Shown piece after piece: positions 35,562-46,913 of a DNA stretch of 64,000 nt. The stretch's first letter is position 1. Every line of letters starts with the position of its first letter. Position numbers and translations under genes: made by a program. Source of the DNA: Narthecium ossifragum (Eukaryota > Streptophyta > Magnoliopsida > Dioscoreales > Nartheciaceae); NCBI GenBank assembly GCA_963920575.1, contig OY986969.1, forward strand, positions 21,615,434 through 21,679,433, written 5' to 3'. Under the pieces are notes generated by a model. It did no database searches, had not been told where the DNA came from, and was given only the letters and a program-made list of their open reading frames with translations.

Positions 35562-36306
35562 CTCATGCATGCGTGAACTCGCCGGTGTGAATCGTCTGTG
35601 TGAGGTAATTGTGATTTTATGGGTATTTACTCACCCTAAGCGTAAAAATCTTAATTTTTATTTTATTTTTAAAAGAAGGTAGTCGGTGATGATACCACTA
35701 CGGAATGCTACTTAAAAGTAGTGGAATATACTTAGTTTGCACAGATTCCAATAATAGATTCCTTAATATTCCAGCGTATACAAACAAGGCCTTTCATATG
35801 TGACAGCGATGTATCACCAAATCATAGAAACTGCCACATTAAAAATATCATCAAGTTTGGCTGCCGATCTTTGAAGACGTGCCTGCTACATTGCATCACA
35901 ATCTCATGCAAAATATATAGAATAATAGAGATATATGTAAAAGTACAAAAAAAAACGTGAGGGACGTGTTTCTAAACTAAACATTAATTAGGTGCATGTT
36001 CATCAAGTCTTGATGAATGCAATAAAAAAAAAACTCAGAAGTTTTGCTTTCCTACCATTTGCTTTTAAGCATCATGATCACCATGGAAATCACACATTAG
36101 GACCACTCTAGGTAATCCTTAATTTAAACTTCATGCTAAGTGGCATGTCAAAAGTTTGACCTAATTAAGAATGAGAATATTATATAGGTTTTTTTTTTTT
36201 GCATATTGGTACCTGAGTTTTCATTGAGATTGTGAAAAACTATTTACATTCTTTAAATTTGCATCTAAGTATATTTTATTCATCTTTTTGCAAACTATTA
36301 TCTTCT
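35562..36306. other. Intergenic, no recognised feature
   Basis: AT-rich sequence with no gene or repeat I can support. Confidence 0.4.
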
Positions 36307-37211
36307 AGCATTTCCAACAGATTCCCTATAGTGTTCTCCATCTCTAAATTTAGAAAATAAGACTAAAAAACATTATCCAACGGATTGACTATTTCCAAAC
36401 TCATTCCCCATCGCATATTCTCTAGCTAGCAATCTCAACAGATTTCATATCTCTATCATATATTAATATGATTTGATGTCATTCTATAATATAGGGAATT
36501 ATTTTTTGCTTTATTCACCCAACAGTTTCTCTATATTAATTCCCTATAATGTTAACAGTTTTAAAATATAAGCATGTTTAGTGAATAGGAAACATGTTTT
36601 CATTCCCAATAGATTCCCTATCCCGTTCTCTATTCCTAAATTTAGGGAATATGACAAAAAAAATATCACCCAACATATTCCCTATCCCCAAACCCATTCC
36701 GTATATCATTCTCTAAAAATTAAACATATCCCCTAAATATAGGGGATAAGATCAGTTTTAGGGAATGAGACAATTAATGAATGAGTTTAGGGATATGGAA
36801 CTATTGGGTGATGTTTTTTAGCCATATTTCTTAAATTTAGGAATAGGGAATGATATAAGAAATATGTTGGAAATGTTCTAAAATCAATCTCATTCCCTAT
36901 TTTTAGGGAATTTATTAAAATTTAGGAAATGAGATAGTGAGTAGGTTTGGGAATAGGGAATCTATTGGGTGATGTTTTTTAGTCTTATTCTCTAAAATTA
37001 GGGATATGAAACAAGATAAGGAATCTGTTACGAATGAAAACACATTCCATGTCCACTAAGCATGTTTAAGTTTTAAAACTTTCAGTATTATAGGGAATCG
37101 ATATAGGGAAAATTGCTAGGTGAATAAGGCAAAAAATGATTTCATATATTGTAGAATGACATAAAATCACTCCAAAATAAGAGTAAGGATAGGAAATCTG
37201 TTGGGAATGCT
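36307..37211. repeat. Nested inverted repeat, probable large MITE (905 bp)
   Basis: The left outer arm AGCATTTCCAACAGATTCCC pairs with the reverse complement ending at 37211. Positions about 36430-36620 pair with about 37020-37205. A second inverted pair, about 36595-36710 with 36760-36880, lies inside (shared CCTATTCCTAAATTTAG, ACATCACCCAATAG). No coding sequence; target duplication not clear. Confidence 0.7.
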
Positions 37212-38349
37212 GGCCTCTGTATCCATCTGTTTAACTGAATAACTTAAGTTAGACTCATTTAATCAATTCAATCCAAATTTCATTTCAAAGGACCAAAACG
37301 ACCTCTAGTCAGAATATAATTTGATAATTTTAAATGGAGATTTTGGTTCCGAATCCAATTTAATTAGAAGGAACATTTTGGTCCTTTTAATGGAGGTTGG
37401 CTTAAACTGATTGAGTCTAGTCTCGATTGGTTAGCTATGATTAGCGAAGGCACATATATTTTTTTTTTTTTGCCAAGTTGAGCCAAGAGGCTGGTGTTAC
37501 ATACTATTCAGTTTACATAACTCTCGATCTAGCACAAGCGGCCCCATGTCTAGCCCGCCGTGCCAAATTGTCTGCCACCGCATTAGCATTACGCGGTACG
37601 AACATGAAAATGACACCCCCCATGTAGGCAGCCACACTCCATATTTTCCTCAATGTAGTCTCCGTACTTGCACTCCAAACTTCTCTCCCATTGATGGATT
37701 GACAATGTTCTTACAATCAGATTCAACGATGATATCCCGCAGCCCACGCGCCACCGCAACTCTCAAAGCCTTTAGAATCGCCATTAGCTCTGCCTCATCG
37801 CTGCTATAAGCCACCACCTTCTCAGCTAGAACCCATGAAGGTGTCGTCCAGTCATCCTCCCAACAAACCTATCCGATACCGGCTACCGAAGATCCACGAG
37901 CCCACGCACCATCGGTATGTATAACAACAATCCCCTGTTGTCGGGTAACACCGAGCTGTGAGGTTCCAGTATTCCACCCTTTGCTTCGCAAAAACTCCCC
38001 CGCCAACTTCTGAATCCGCCAAACTAAAGCTTTCGGCGAGCAACTATTATTTCTCCACACAAGTTCATTCCTTTCCTTCCATAGGAGCCAAAGGCCGTAG
38101 CCAACTATGGCTTTGTTCCATCTCCTAGAAGCATCAGCTGATGATGAAGAAAAAAGAAAGTTGAGAAGATCATTATAACACAACCTCTCACCCAAAGGTA
38201 GGATAAGCTCCCACACCTTTCTTGCAAAGGGACATTCATCAAGGATATGGCGTAGAATCTCCTCTTCCCCACACCCACGAAGGCAAAATTTGTCCTGCAC
38301 CAATCCAATCCTCCATAATGAATCCAGGGCAGGCACCTTCGAATGGAGG

Positions 38350-40624
38350 TGTGAGGACCCGCTCCTCTATTCATGTGGTTCGTTGTTGACCGCAAGGGTA
38401 ATTTGGTAAAATTGCACCTTGTTGGTTTGTTTTACACCCGCGTGTGCACACACAGGCCTTGTTTTGGTGTATGTGTTTGAATAGGATGGTTAGGTGGACC
38501 CCGGGATCGAGAGATCCGAAATTGGGCTTGAACAGGGGCCCAATTTCCCTTCCCAGCGCAGGACGGATCGATCCGAACTCCACTTCGGATCGATCCGACT
38601 CGCACTAGGGAAGAGTTGCCGCAAGTGGAGCTCGGATCGATCCGAGGTGGAGTTCAGATCGATCCGACTCACACTGAGCCGTCTGTATAAGAACAGACGC
38701 CGTGCCTTCTTCTTTTCTTTTTCCTCGACCTCGCCGCTTCTGAGCTCGTTGCCGGCGAAACCTCGGAAGGAGATAGGAAGATCCAGGGCGTTGCTTCGTG
38801 GATTGAAGCAACTTTTGTGAGGTAGGGTTCCTACCTACGGCACCGTCGAGTTTTTCTCATGATCATCGTCGTTCTCGCCGGATTTTGATGTGTTTTGTGT
38901 AGATCTTCATGCATAGGCGATGTTTTCCGGTTTTGAAGCCATGAGTAGCTTCGTGAGCATCGGCTCTACCTACTCACCAAGTTTGGTGAAGTTTGGCTCA
39001 GCTTTTCGGCCGTGATCGCCGTCGAAAGCTGGCCGGAGGGCCAGTTGGGATCGATCCGAGGATGTCGGATCGATCCAAGTTGCACTCAGGGCGACTTGTT
39101 CGTCAGTGGAAGTCGGATCGATCTAAGGTGGTAGTTGGATCGATCCAACTTGTCCTAGGAACAGTGCCTGAGGGAATGGCCTTACGAGGTTTTCCTAGCC
39201 GGATCGATCCAAGGGTGAGTTGGATCGATCCCAAGGGTAGTCGGATCGATCCAAGAGCTAGTTGGATCGATCGACTGTGGATGTTTTCTTGATTTTCCAG
39301 GCCGGATCGATCCAAGAGCAAGTTGGATCGATCCGAGAGCAAGTCGGATCGATCCAAAGATGTTGGATCGATCCAACTTGTGCCAGAAGGCAGGTTTGAT
39401 ACGGTTTTGCCCGCGGGGCTTCGTATGTACACGGTTTTAGCGGTTTTGCCCGCGGGGCTTGCCATGATGTGTTAGGTAGTGTAGTTATTAACTGTTGTTT
39501 GTTTACAGTTTTGTGGTTGAACCGGGAGAGTGGTGACTCCCGGGATTGCGTAGAATAAATGGGCTGAATGTATGTCCTTACTGCTTGTGATTATCTGCAT
39601 GCTCCTTTACTGCTTTGTGGTGAACCGAGGGAGTCATGACCCTCGGGAGTGTTTAGTGCAAATGGGTCGAATGTGTGCCCCTGCTTGATGCTTGCTTATA
39701 CTGCTTTCTTTATTATTTTGTCTATTTCCTTGTGCATTATAGACATGATAGGCTAGGCGTGGGTTGGGGCTTGTCCCTAGTACTCTAGTATCAAATGCTA
39801 AGTTATGGTTAACTTTACCCCATCATGGGTGGTTCTGCTTGGTAATCAGTAAGGGTGTCCTTCTTGTAAGGTGGTCCCCCTAGTTGTGGCGGGAGAGGTT
39901 TGCATGGGCTGGAACCCTGTGGGTAATTTTGGGATCTGTGGATTCCCGGTTAGGACTTAGCTTTTGATTTGGAGTTTAGGGGTTGTACTAGCTCTGTTGC
40001 TTTGAGTACTGAGAGACGGTTGTCGTAACCACGGGTGTTCCGCCGGGTGTGGAGATCCCGCTTGGAGAGGGGTGTCCTACAGGTAGCGTCATGTCCACCC
40101 TGCGTCAGGGGATGTCGGAGAAAGCCCACCCTTGAACAGTGGCCATCGGAGGACGTACTTTGGACAGGTGTCCTTCGGGTTATTGACGAGATTTATGGGA
40201 TCCTTGGCAGGCCTCAGTGCTTGGCACAGAGTAGTACGATTGGTGTCGCCCTTTCTTGTGAGTGTCGTAGAATAGAACCCTGCTGAGCTTTGGCTCATTC
40301 CTACCTGGACCGTGTTGTTTGCAGGTGCAGGTACCAGCGCTTCTCCTGTGGGCCTCCGGTGTTCGTCCTGCGGTAGTGCGTCGCCTGCCGACCATGTCTG
40401 AGGGCCAGGAGGGCTTTTGTTGCGCTTTTGCGTAGACCCCTGACGATGTATATTTCTTTTTGATAATTGTAAATGTTGTAAATTTGTATAACTCTGATGT
40501 ATTTTAATGTTAACTTTACTTCCGCTTTGTTTATTGTATCTGTCTCCGCCTGTTGGTTGTCAGTAGATGTAGGTTTCCCCCTCGTGTCCCGGTCCGGATG
40601 GGTTTTCTGGGCCGGGGCGCGACA
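38350..40624 (+). mobile_element. 2275-bp solo LTR (gypsy, TGTGAGGACC family)
   Basis: Starts TGTGAGGACCCG and ends GGGGCGCGACA, with the exact 5-bp duplication GGAGG at 38345-38349 and 40625-40629. It splits the LINE reading text between FIWKVLLS and the zinc-knuckle region. A single copy without PBS or coding sequence, so it is a solo LTR left by LTR-LTR recombination. Its first about 100 bp and last about 60 bp match the 562-bp LTR at 12336. Positions about 40070-40175 match the interior of that element (13125-13240). Confidence 0.92.
38566..39385. repeat. Array of GGATCGATCC palindromes in the solo LTR
   Basis: Sixteen copies of GGATCGATCC or a near variant in four clusters of four (38572-38666, 39050-39150, 39200-39276, 39302-39381). 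They are separated by short linkers such as AAGAGCAAGTT. Within a cluster the spacing is about 20-30 bp. Confidence 0.9.
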
Positions 40625-41179
40625 GGAGGACTTTCCAAATGAATTGTCTAACTCGAGGGCCGACTGGAGAATTCCAACAATTCACCCATACCTCACGTTG
40701 CACAGGTGAGGTAGTACAATACTCCTGCGCCATCAGCCATGAATATAAGGACCTGGAGTTTGGCTTGCCTGAGCAATTAAACACCCACCTCGCCGTATCT
40801 TTGCTAGCCAATGTGTCAATTCTCACATCGAGTACATGTTGCACCAAATCCGGGTGGAACTGTGCCATAACCTTCTCCCTACACCATTCCGTGTTGGCCA
40901 TCAAACTACCAAGCTTGAACCTCTCCAAAGCATCACCCACTCTCATCAGAGCCGGTCTAGCTGAGAAGGCCCCTTCACCGCACCACCAATCCTCCAATGG
41001 ATTGAGTTGGCTATTGGGGGCCGGCGTGAATAAAATCCCTGCACGGATTCCCCCAGCAGCTCGACTAATCGCCCTCCAAAGTGTAGAACATGGTCGCTTG
41101 TATTGCGTCGGTGGAAGAGGACCGGCCCATTGATACTTATCCTTTGTCATTACAGCCCAAATCGACATGCAATCATCCA

Positions 41180-42410
41180 TCAAGCTCGCTGCCCTCCGCA
41201 TATGTAGGGCCCTTTGCCATAGCACCATGTCTCTAATCCCAAGGCCGCCCCATTCAATTGCTTGCACACCGCATGCCAGTTAACTCTTGATAAGGAGCCC
41301 GCGTCCTTCCAAAGGAATATGCGACATAGAGCTTCTACCTGCCTTAGAAATGAGATTGGCACATACGTCGACATCATGGAATGGTCAGGAATAGCTTGTA
41401 GAGCAGACTTAATGAGAGTTACTCTACCAGCTTCAGATAAGAGCGCCACCTTCCATGATGAGACCTTATGAATCATCTTGTTTAGAAGTTCACTAAAGTC
41501 CGATGCCTTCAATTTCCTACCCGCCATAGGTGTACCGAGGTACCGCCATACACCCTCCGCCTCTGGCATGCCCAGAATTCTACAAATCGTTGTGCGTCGA
41601 TCCGGTGAAACAACTTTAGAAAATTGTACACTGGACTTCAAAGGATTGATTTCTAATCCGACTGCCGCCCTGAAGTTAATCAAGATTTGTATCAATCGAC
41701 GAGCTTCCATAGGACAAGCTTCATATGTGAAAAGGCAATCATCAGCATAGAGCAAGTGCGAAAACCTTCCTCCGCAATTGAGCACCCTTCAAGCCGACGC
41801 CAGGTCTCAAAACAAGTCTAGAGAGGACTTCCTGCATTAAGAGAAACAAATAGGGTGAGAGTGGATCGCCCTGACGCAGTCCGCGTTGAGGAAGCACCCG
41901 TCCGAAGACCCTTCCATTGACTATGAAAGAGAACTTGGTTGTAGTGATGCATGCCATAGTCCAAGTAATCCAACCAGCCGAAAAACCGATGCTCTTTAAG
42001 ACCTCCTCCACTGCTGGCCACCTAACCCGATCATAGGCGGACTTTAGGTCAACCTTAATCACCATTGAAGCTCTTGAATTCGGTGCACATTCTATGGAAT
42101 GAAGAAGCTCTTGGGCGGCAGCAATATTATCATGTATTACCCTTCCGGAGATAAACGCGGACTGTTCAATCCCAACAAGATCATTCAACACTTCATTAAG
42201 TCTTCTAATTACTAAGATAGTTGCCACGATCTTATAGCTTACATTACATAAGCTAATAGGACGGAAATCCTTCACCCGTCGGGGATTCTCGCACTTTGGG
42301 ATGAATGAAATGAAGGTCTCATTCCAAGAGGATGGAAGTGAGGCCGATCTGAAGAAGGTTAACACAACCTTGGTAACCTCTCCTCCCACCACTGCCCAAT
42401 TCTTCGGGTA
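41180..42410 (-). pseudogene. LINE reverse transcriptase domain (frameshifted)
   Basis: RT motifs in order on the minus strand: FRPISLCN (42262-42239), IKVDLKSAYDRVRW (42065-42024, with the first catalytic Asp), GLRQGDPLSPYLF (41887-41849), and LLYADDCLF (about 41755-41729) in another frame, so a small indel lies near 41765. A further frame change near 41240 precedes WGGLGIRDMVLWQRALHMRR. Continues without obvious loss to the LTR at 40624. Confidence 0.88.
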
Positions 42411-42413
42411 AAA

Positions 42414-43811
42414 TTATGTAGGAATTCCATCAGGACCCGCGCATTTCTGTTTGCCCAAGCTGAAAATGGCTTCTTTGATTTCCACCTCCGACACATCCCT
42501 AGACAGCCTCTCTATCTGCTCTTGTGAAAGGCAAGGAAGATCAGGGATCTCCCCCGCCCTATAAGGTTCTCCATCCGCCCACAAAGCAGCATAAAATCGA
42601 GCAAAGGTCGCACCAATCTCCGCTGACTGCGTATGGGCCACCTCATTCTCATCAATGAGTTCTTTCACCCTAGATTGATGGTTCCTGGATGACACCAATT
42701 TGTGAAAAAATGCAAAATTCCGATCCCCTGCGGCCACCCATTCTTTCCTCAGCTTTTGTGCCACCAGTCTTTCTTGCAAAGTAACAACGGCAGCGTGCTG
42801 TTTTTCTAATGCACGAAGCTCCAGCTCCTCTTCAATCTGTAGCCCTTGGTTTTCCTCCTTCAGATACAAGTGTAGAATGCTGTCCTCAAGCCTTTTCCCA
42901 CGTCGAAAGGGGTCACAATCCTCCTTTGAGTTCCAATCTTTCAGCACATCTTTAAGTTCTTGAAATCTGGTAGCCAAATTGTATTGAAAAGAACCATGCT
43001 GCCTCCTTCCCCATATGCGCCGAACTAAAGCCTTAAACCTCGGCTCATCCATCCAATGTTGACGGAGTTGAAAGAGGCCTGCGCCATCTGTGCATTTGTG
43101 TTCACTCCCAGCTGAGAGAACCAGCGGGCAGTGATCTGATCCTTGCCTGCTCAAATGCCTGACTTCAATCCATCCAAGAGTGTCTTTTGCATAGGCCATG
43201 CATAGAACTCTATCCAGTCTCTCAGAAAATCTTCTATCGCCAGGGAGACCATTGCACCACGTGAAAGTACTGCCGACATAGCCGACATCCACCAAACCAT
43301 TCGAGGTAATGAATTCCAAGAAGTCCTTGGAAGAAGAAGTAAGTCTAAACGGCCTTCCACCCCTCTTCTCATACGAGGCGATGATTGCATTAAAATCACC
43401 CATCAGTACATGCGGTAGCCCAGTATTATTGACCTCTGACAACATCTGCCAAAGCAGCCGTCTCCCCCGCACAGTACGAGCTCCATAGATAGCTGAAAAC
43501 AAAACTTGTGCACCACCCTCCACCGTAATAAGCCCATGTAGAGCTTGAGGAATGCCGCTAGTGACTGAAACATGTCCTAAAGCTCGCCTCCAAACAGCGA
43601 TTATTCCACCTTGCCTTCCATCAGCCGGGACTAAGAAAACATCCCATCTCCTTCCCAAACGTTGCTTGATATATGGCAGGTCTACCTCCACTAGTAGCGT
43701 ATCGATAATGAAAATAACATCTGGTGTTAGCTCACTCATTAAACCTCCATAGATAACGGTCACCTTCTCCACCCCCACCCCTCTGCAATTCCAAGCGATG
43801 GCTTTAATCAT
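42414..43811 (-). pseudogene. LINE ORF2 N-terminal part (AP-like endonuclease and linker)
   Basis: Open for 465 codons from the ATG at 43811. Endonuclease motifs: AIAWNCRG at 4-11, GDFNA at 138-142, FTWCNG at 183-188, SDHCP at 225-229. The usual catalytic Glu near residue 37 appears as Asp (IDTLL). A coiled, charged linker follows (about 290-370), then the RT entry motif KCAGPDGIP at the end. A stop at 42411-42413 separates it from the RT; without it the frame continues as FYPKNWAVVG. This was the nickase that starts target-primed reverse transcription. Confidence 0.88.
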
Positions 43812-44093
43812 TGGTCACTGATGCTCAACCCTGCTCCAAGGTCTCTCCCATTACCTGAGCGGTCACCTTCTCTTTAGCATCCGCTACAGCCCTTTGCAGC
43901 AAGCTGAATCCTCTAATATGTTTGGCCAGAACTCCATTGTCGCCTCCCTGTAAGGTTTTGAAACTAGTCCCGTCATCTTCTCTCCCCTGATGCCTTTCTT
44001 TAAAACTACAAGGACTGGCGTCACCCTCCCTTTGAATACAAACCGGCTCAGCCCGACCGCAAGGTCCAATAGATACCAACGGAAGGCAGAGTT

Positions 44094-44630
44094 ATTTGCA
44101 AAAGAGTTGGATAATGTATGTACTAAGGTGTAAACTTTGAAAACATAACTAGTTTTCCAAATACACAAGTACCAATATGAAAGAAATCCTTTTAAAAGAG
44201 ATTTCTCCTCAATTATTATAGATGTTAATAAATCTTTGGGTATGAACTCAAAGCATTCAAAGTCGGCAATACCCAATTTCGAGCAAGTTAGAATCAGTCT
44301 GAACATACAAGACCACATGCATATTTTTTTTTTAATGTATGTGAGCAGGCATACTGACTTAATCATTTCTGATCACACGTGAGTTCCATGACTAATGGGT
44401 TCTTGATGCACTTCGAAGCCAACGGTGGCGTAATTGCGGCGGAAATGGTCGGTGTAGACTGATTCAAGACACATGATTGACTTATATATATAGATTTTAA
44501 GTCTAATTAGTCCTAAGACTTGATAGTGACCTTCCTTTTTATATATATAAGAGTGGAGCACCACCACTATATATATATATTGCTAGTTTAAATCGATCAT
44601 GGTCCTATCTATACCTTCTGGTGGTGGTGA
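44094..44630. other. Intergenic / upstream of the SDR gene
   Basis: AT-rich, with TATATATATA at 44533-44548 and 44570-44580. Likely holds distal promoter sequence of the reductase gene; no gene recognised. Confidence 0.4.
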
Positions 44631-44642
44631 TTATAAATGCAT
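44630..44642 (+). promoter_or_regulatory. Probable TATA box of the SDR gene
   Basis: GATTATAAATGCATC, about 85 bp before the ATG at 44718, is the best-placed TATA-type sequence. Confidence 0.5.
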
Positions 44643-44717
44643 CACCATGCATGGCTAGCTCCTATCCATCTCCTTCAATTCCCACCTGTTCTTCTCTTAA
44701 CTACTACTCTCAATCAT

Positions 44718-46316
44718 ATGGATTGCAGGGTTCCAAAGGCTCCTCCTCCTCCTCCTCCTCCTCCTCCTCCTCTAATGTAAGCATTTGATCACATGCATAT
44801 ATCCTATACAGAGATCATTTCACAAGAATAGATGCTTATTAGTTTGACACTAGCTAGCTAGAGAGTGCTCATAATTATTTTATTTGTTGCAGATGGTGGT
44901 CGAAGAAGACGGTGGCGGTGGTCACCGGAGCCAACAAAGGGATCGGGTTCGCGCTCGTCAAGAAGCTGGCGGAGCTCGGCCTCACGGTGGTTCTTACTTC
45001 CAGAGACCCCGGCAAGGGCCAGGCGGCGGTTGCGTCGCTCAGAGCCCAAGGCCTTCACGTTGAGTTCTGCCAGTTAGACATCACGGACACGGGATCCATC
45101 GCCGCCTTTGCGTCGTGGTTGCAAGAACAATTTGGAGGATTGGATGTTCTTGTAAGTTTATTGCTACTAGCTTCTAAATGGTGTTTGATTTATATCAATC
45201 CTTGGGTTGGGAGTTGGGTATTGATCATGATCGAACTAGCTACTTGTTTGATCTCGATGCAGGTGAACAATGCCGGAGTATCGTTCAATGAGATCGACAG
45301 CAACTCGGTGGAGCACGCCGATACTGTGATCCGGACCAACTTCTACGGACCCAAGATGCTGATCGAAGCGCTCCTGCCACTTTTCCGGCGGTCGGCTGCC
45401 GTGAGTAGGATACTGAACATCAGCTCCCAGCTTGGCTTGCTTAGTGTAAGTCGACCAACAACTTAAATTTTGAGCTCATGTTGATATATAAATCAGGTTA
45501 TAAGTGAAGCTTGCTGTAACAGATGATGTTTTGCTTCATATATACGTTTTCAGCAGTAAGTTTTATATATATAGTATCATTTTCTCATGCTCCGTTAATT
45601 ATGTTAAGAATATAACTTAAGTGATTGGATTCTTTTTTTCTTCCCAGTGATCAGTTCGAATCCTGACTCCATGTATATATCAGTTTAATTGCTATTTTAA
45701 TAAAATATTTTACGTGTTGGGACTATCAATCATGCAAATCTATAGTATACTTCAGGGGTCATAATAACGAAGATAAAAAAAAAAAAAAACTGAAACTTAC
45801 ACCATTCAGGTGTTAGATTTCCAATATCTATGTAGATCATTCAAGTTCCCATTTCTCTAGTTCAGCATAGCAAGCTAAGAATAGTGAAAGGTAAGTAACA
45901 CTTTCACGTACTGCTTGCAGAAGCTGAAGAATCCATCACTGAAGGAGCTGCTGCTAGACGAAGAGAGGTTGTCGGAGGAAAGAATCGACGACATGGTCTC
46001 TCGTTTCCTCGCCGGCGTGAAGAAGGGCACCTGGAAAGAGGAAGGGTGGCCGGAGGTATGGACGGACTACGCCGTGTCTAAGCTTGCACTCAATGCCTAC
46101 TCCAGGTTGCTGGCAAAGAGGCAGATGAGGTCCAACCTGAGCGTGAATTGCTTCTGCCCGGGCTTTACCAAGACGGCTATGACACGCGGCCAGGGCTACC
46201 GGACATCGGAGGAGGCAGCCGAGCTCGGTGCCCGGCTTGCCTTGCTGCCTCCCGATGAGCTACCGACCGGAAAGTTCTACAAGTGGCGGATGCCGTCCTT
46301 GTACTCCAACTTATAG
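44718..46316 (+). CDS. Short-chain dehydrogenase/reductase (carbonyl / salutaridine / neomenthol reductase type)
   Basis: Cytosolic NADPH-dependent SDR, 298 aa, four exons: 44718-44776, 44893-45151, 45263-45445, 45921-46316, all GT-AG and in phase. Cofactor motif TGANKGIG at 31-38, NNAG at 108-111, catalytic Ser in NISSQLG (about 161), YAVSK with Tyr217 and Lys221. The long insert between Ser and Tyr (KNPSLKELLLDEE...) is typical of the plant CBR1/salutaridine-reductase branch. The start choice matters: the ATG at 44718 gives MDCRVPKA, ten prolines, then LIWWSKKTVAVVTG, the only frame that joins exon 2 correctly; the ATG at 44651 in the leader is out of frame. The (CCT)n tract in exon 1 should vary in length. 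The substrate (aldehyde, menthone or alkaloid) cannot be told from sequence. Confidence 0.9.
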
Positions 46317-46913
46317 CGTGTGTTGTCAGTGTTTGGTTGAATCAGACCTTGTATCGTGATGTATCAAGATTTGAGAGTCCAACTCTCATTAGTGTTTGGT
46401 TGTTGGTCAATGGATTTGACAGAAATTTTGAAGTAACTATAAACGAATATGGTATGGATTTGGTTTTCCAGTGACTATGAACAACGTAGTCAAATAAATA
46501 AATACACTGCTTCAAACAAGCATTTAGTTCAAGCAAATGGTCCAAAACCTTGCAAACATCAACCATAAGGATGGATCTCCATAAAGTTCTTGAGAGCCTG
46601 CAAAAACCACAACAAATCAAATGGGAGGATTGCTCCCGTGCTGTATCGAATTGGTGGACAAAATGATTGTTCTCCTGTGGACTTGTATCTTGGGAATCAT
46701 CTCTGGATAGACTTTCACATTAAAATGCTGAAATATTTCTGAGTTCGGATTTGAAAATGTTGAATACTAGTAAAGAAAGAACACTAATATATATTTGAGT
46801 GAAATGGCTCTTTCTGAAATGCATAAATGAACCTCACCAAAATTGGACAGTTATATTAACCACTTCATTGTTTTGATGCTAGCCTCTTTATGCGAAAGAG
46901 CGAACAGAAATAC
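46317..46913. other. Intergenic between convergent genes
   Basis: Holds the 3' ends of the SDR gene (plus) and the FAM136A-like gene (minus), which converge. No other feature. Confidence 0.5.

Larger units (their letters stand above)
37455..44093 (-). mobile_element. L1-type LINE with endonuclease, RT, RNase H; split by a solo LTR
   Basis: Minus-strand element, 5' truncated near 44093 (it keeps only the tail of ORF1) and ending in a poly-A (poly-T at 37460-37471). ORF2 order: endonuclease (43811-43120), linker, RT (about 42460-41600), post-RT region to 40630, then after the LTR insertion at 38350-40624 the zinc knuckle-like CGEEEILRHILDECPFA (38270-38210) and RNase H (VIHTDGAWA near 37900; DEAELMAILKAL near 37790; VESDC near 37730). 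Apart from the LTR, only about one stop and two or three frameshifts break ORF2, so it is fairly young. Confidence 0.92.
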
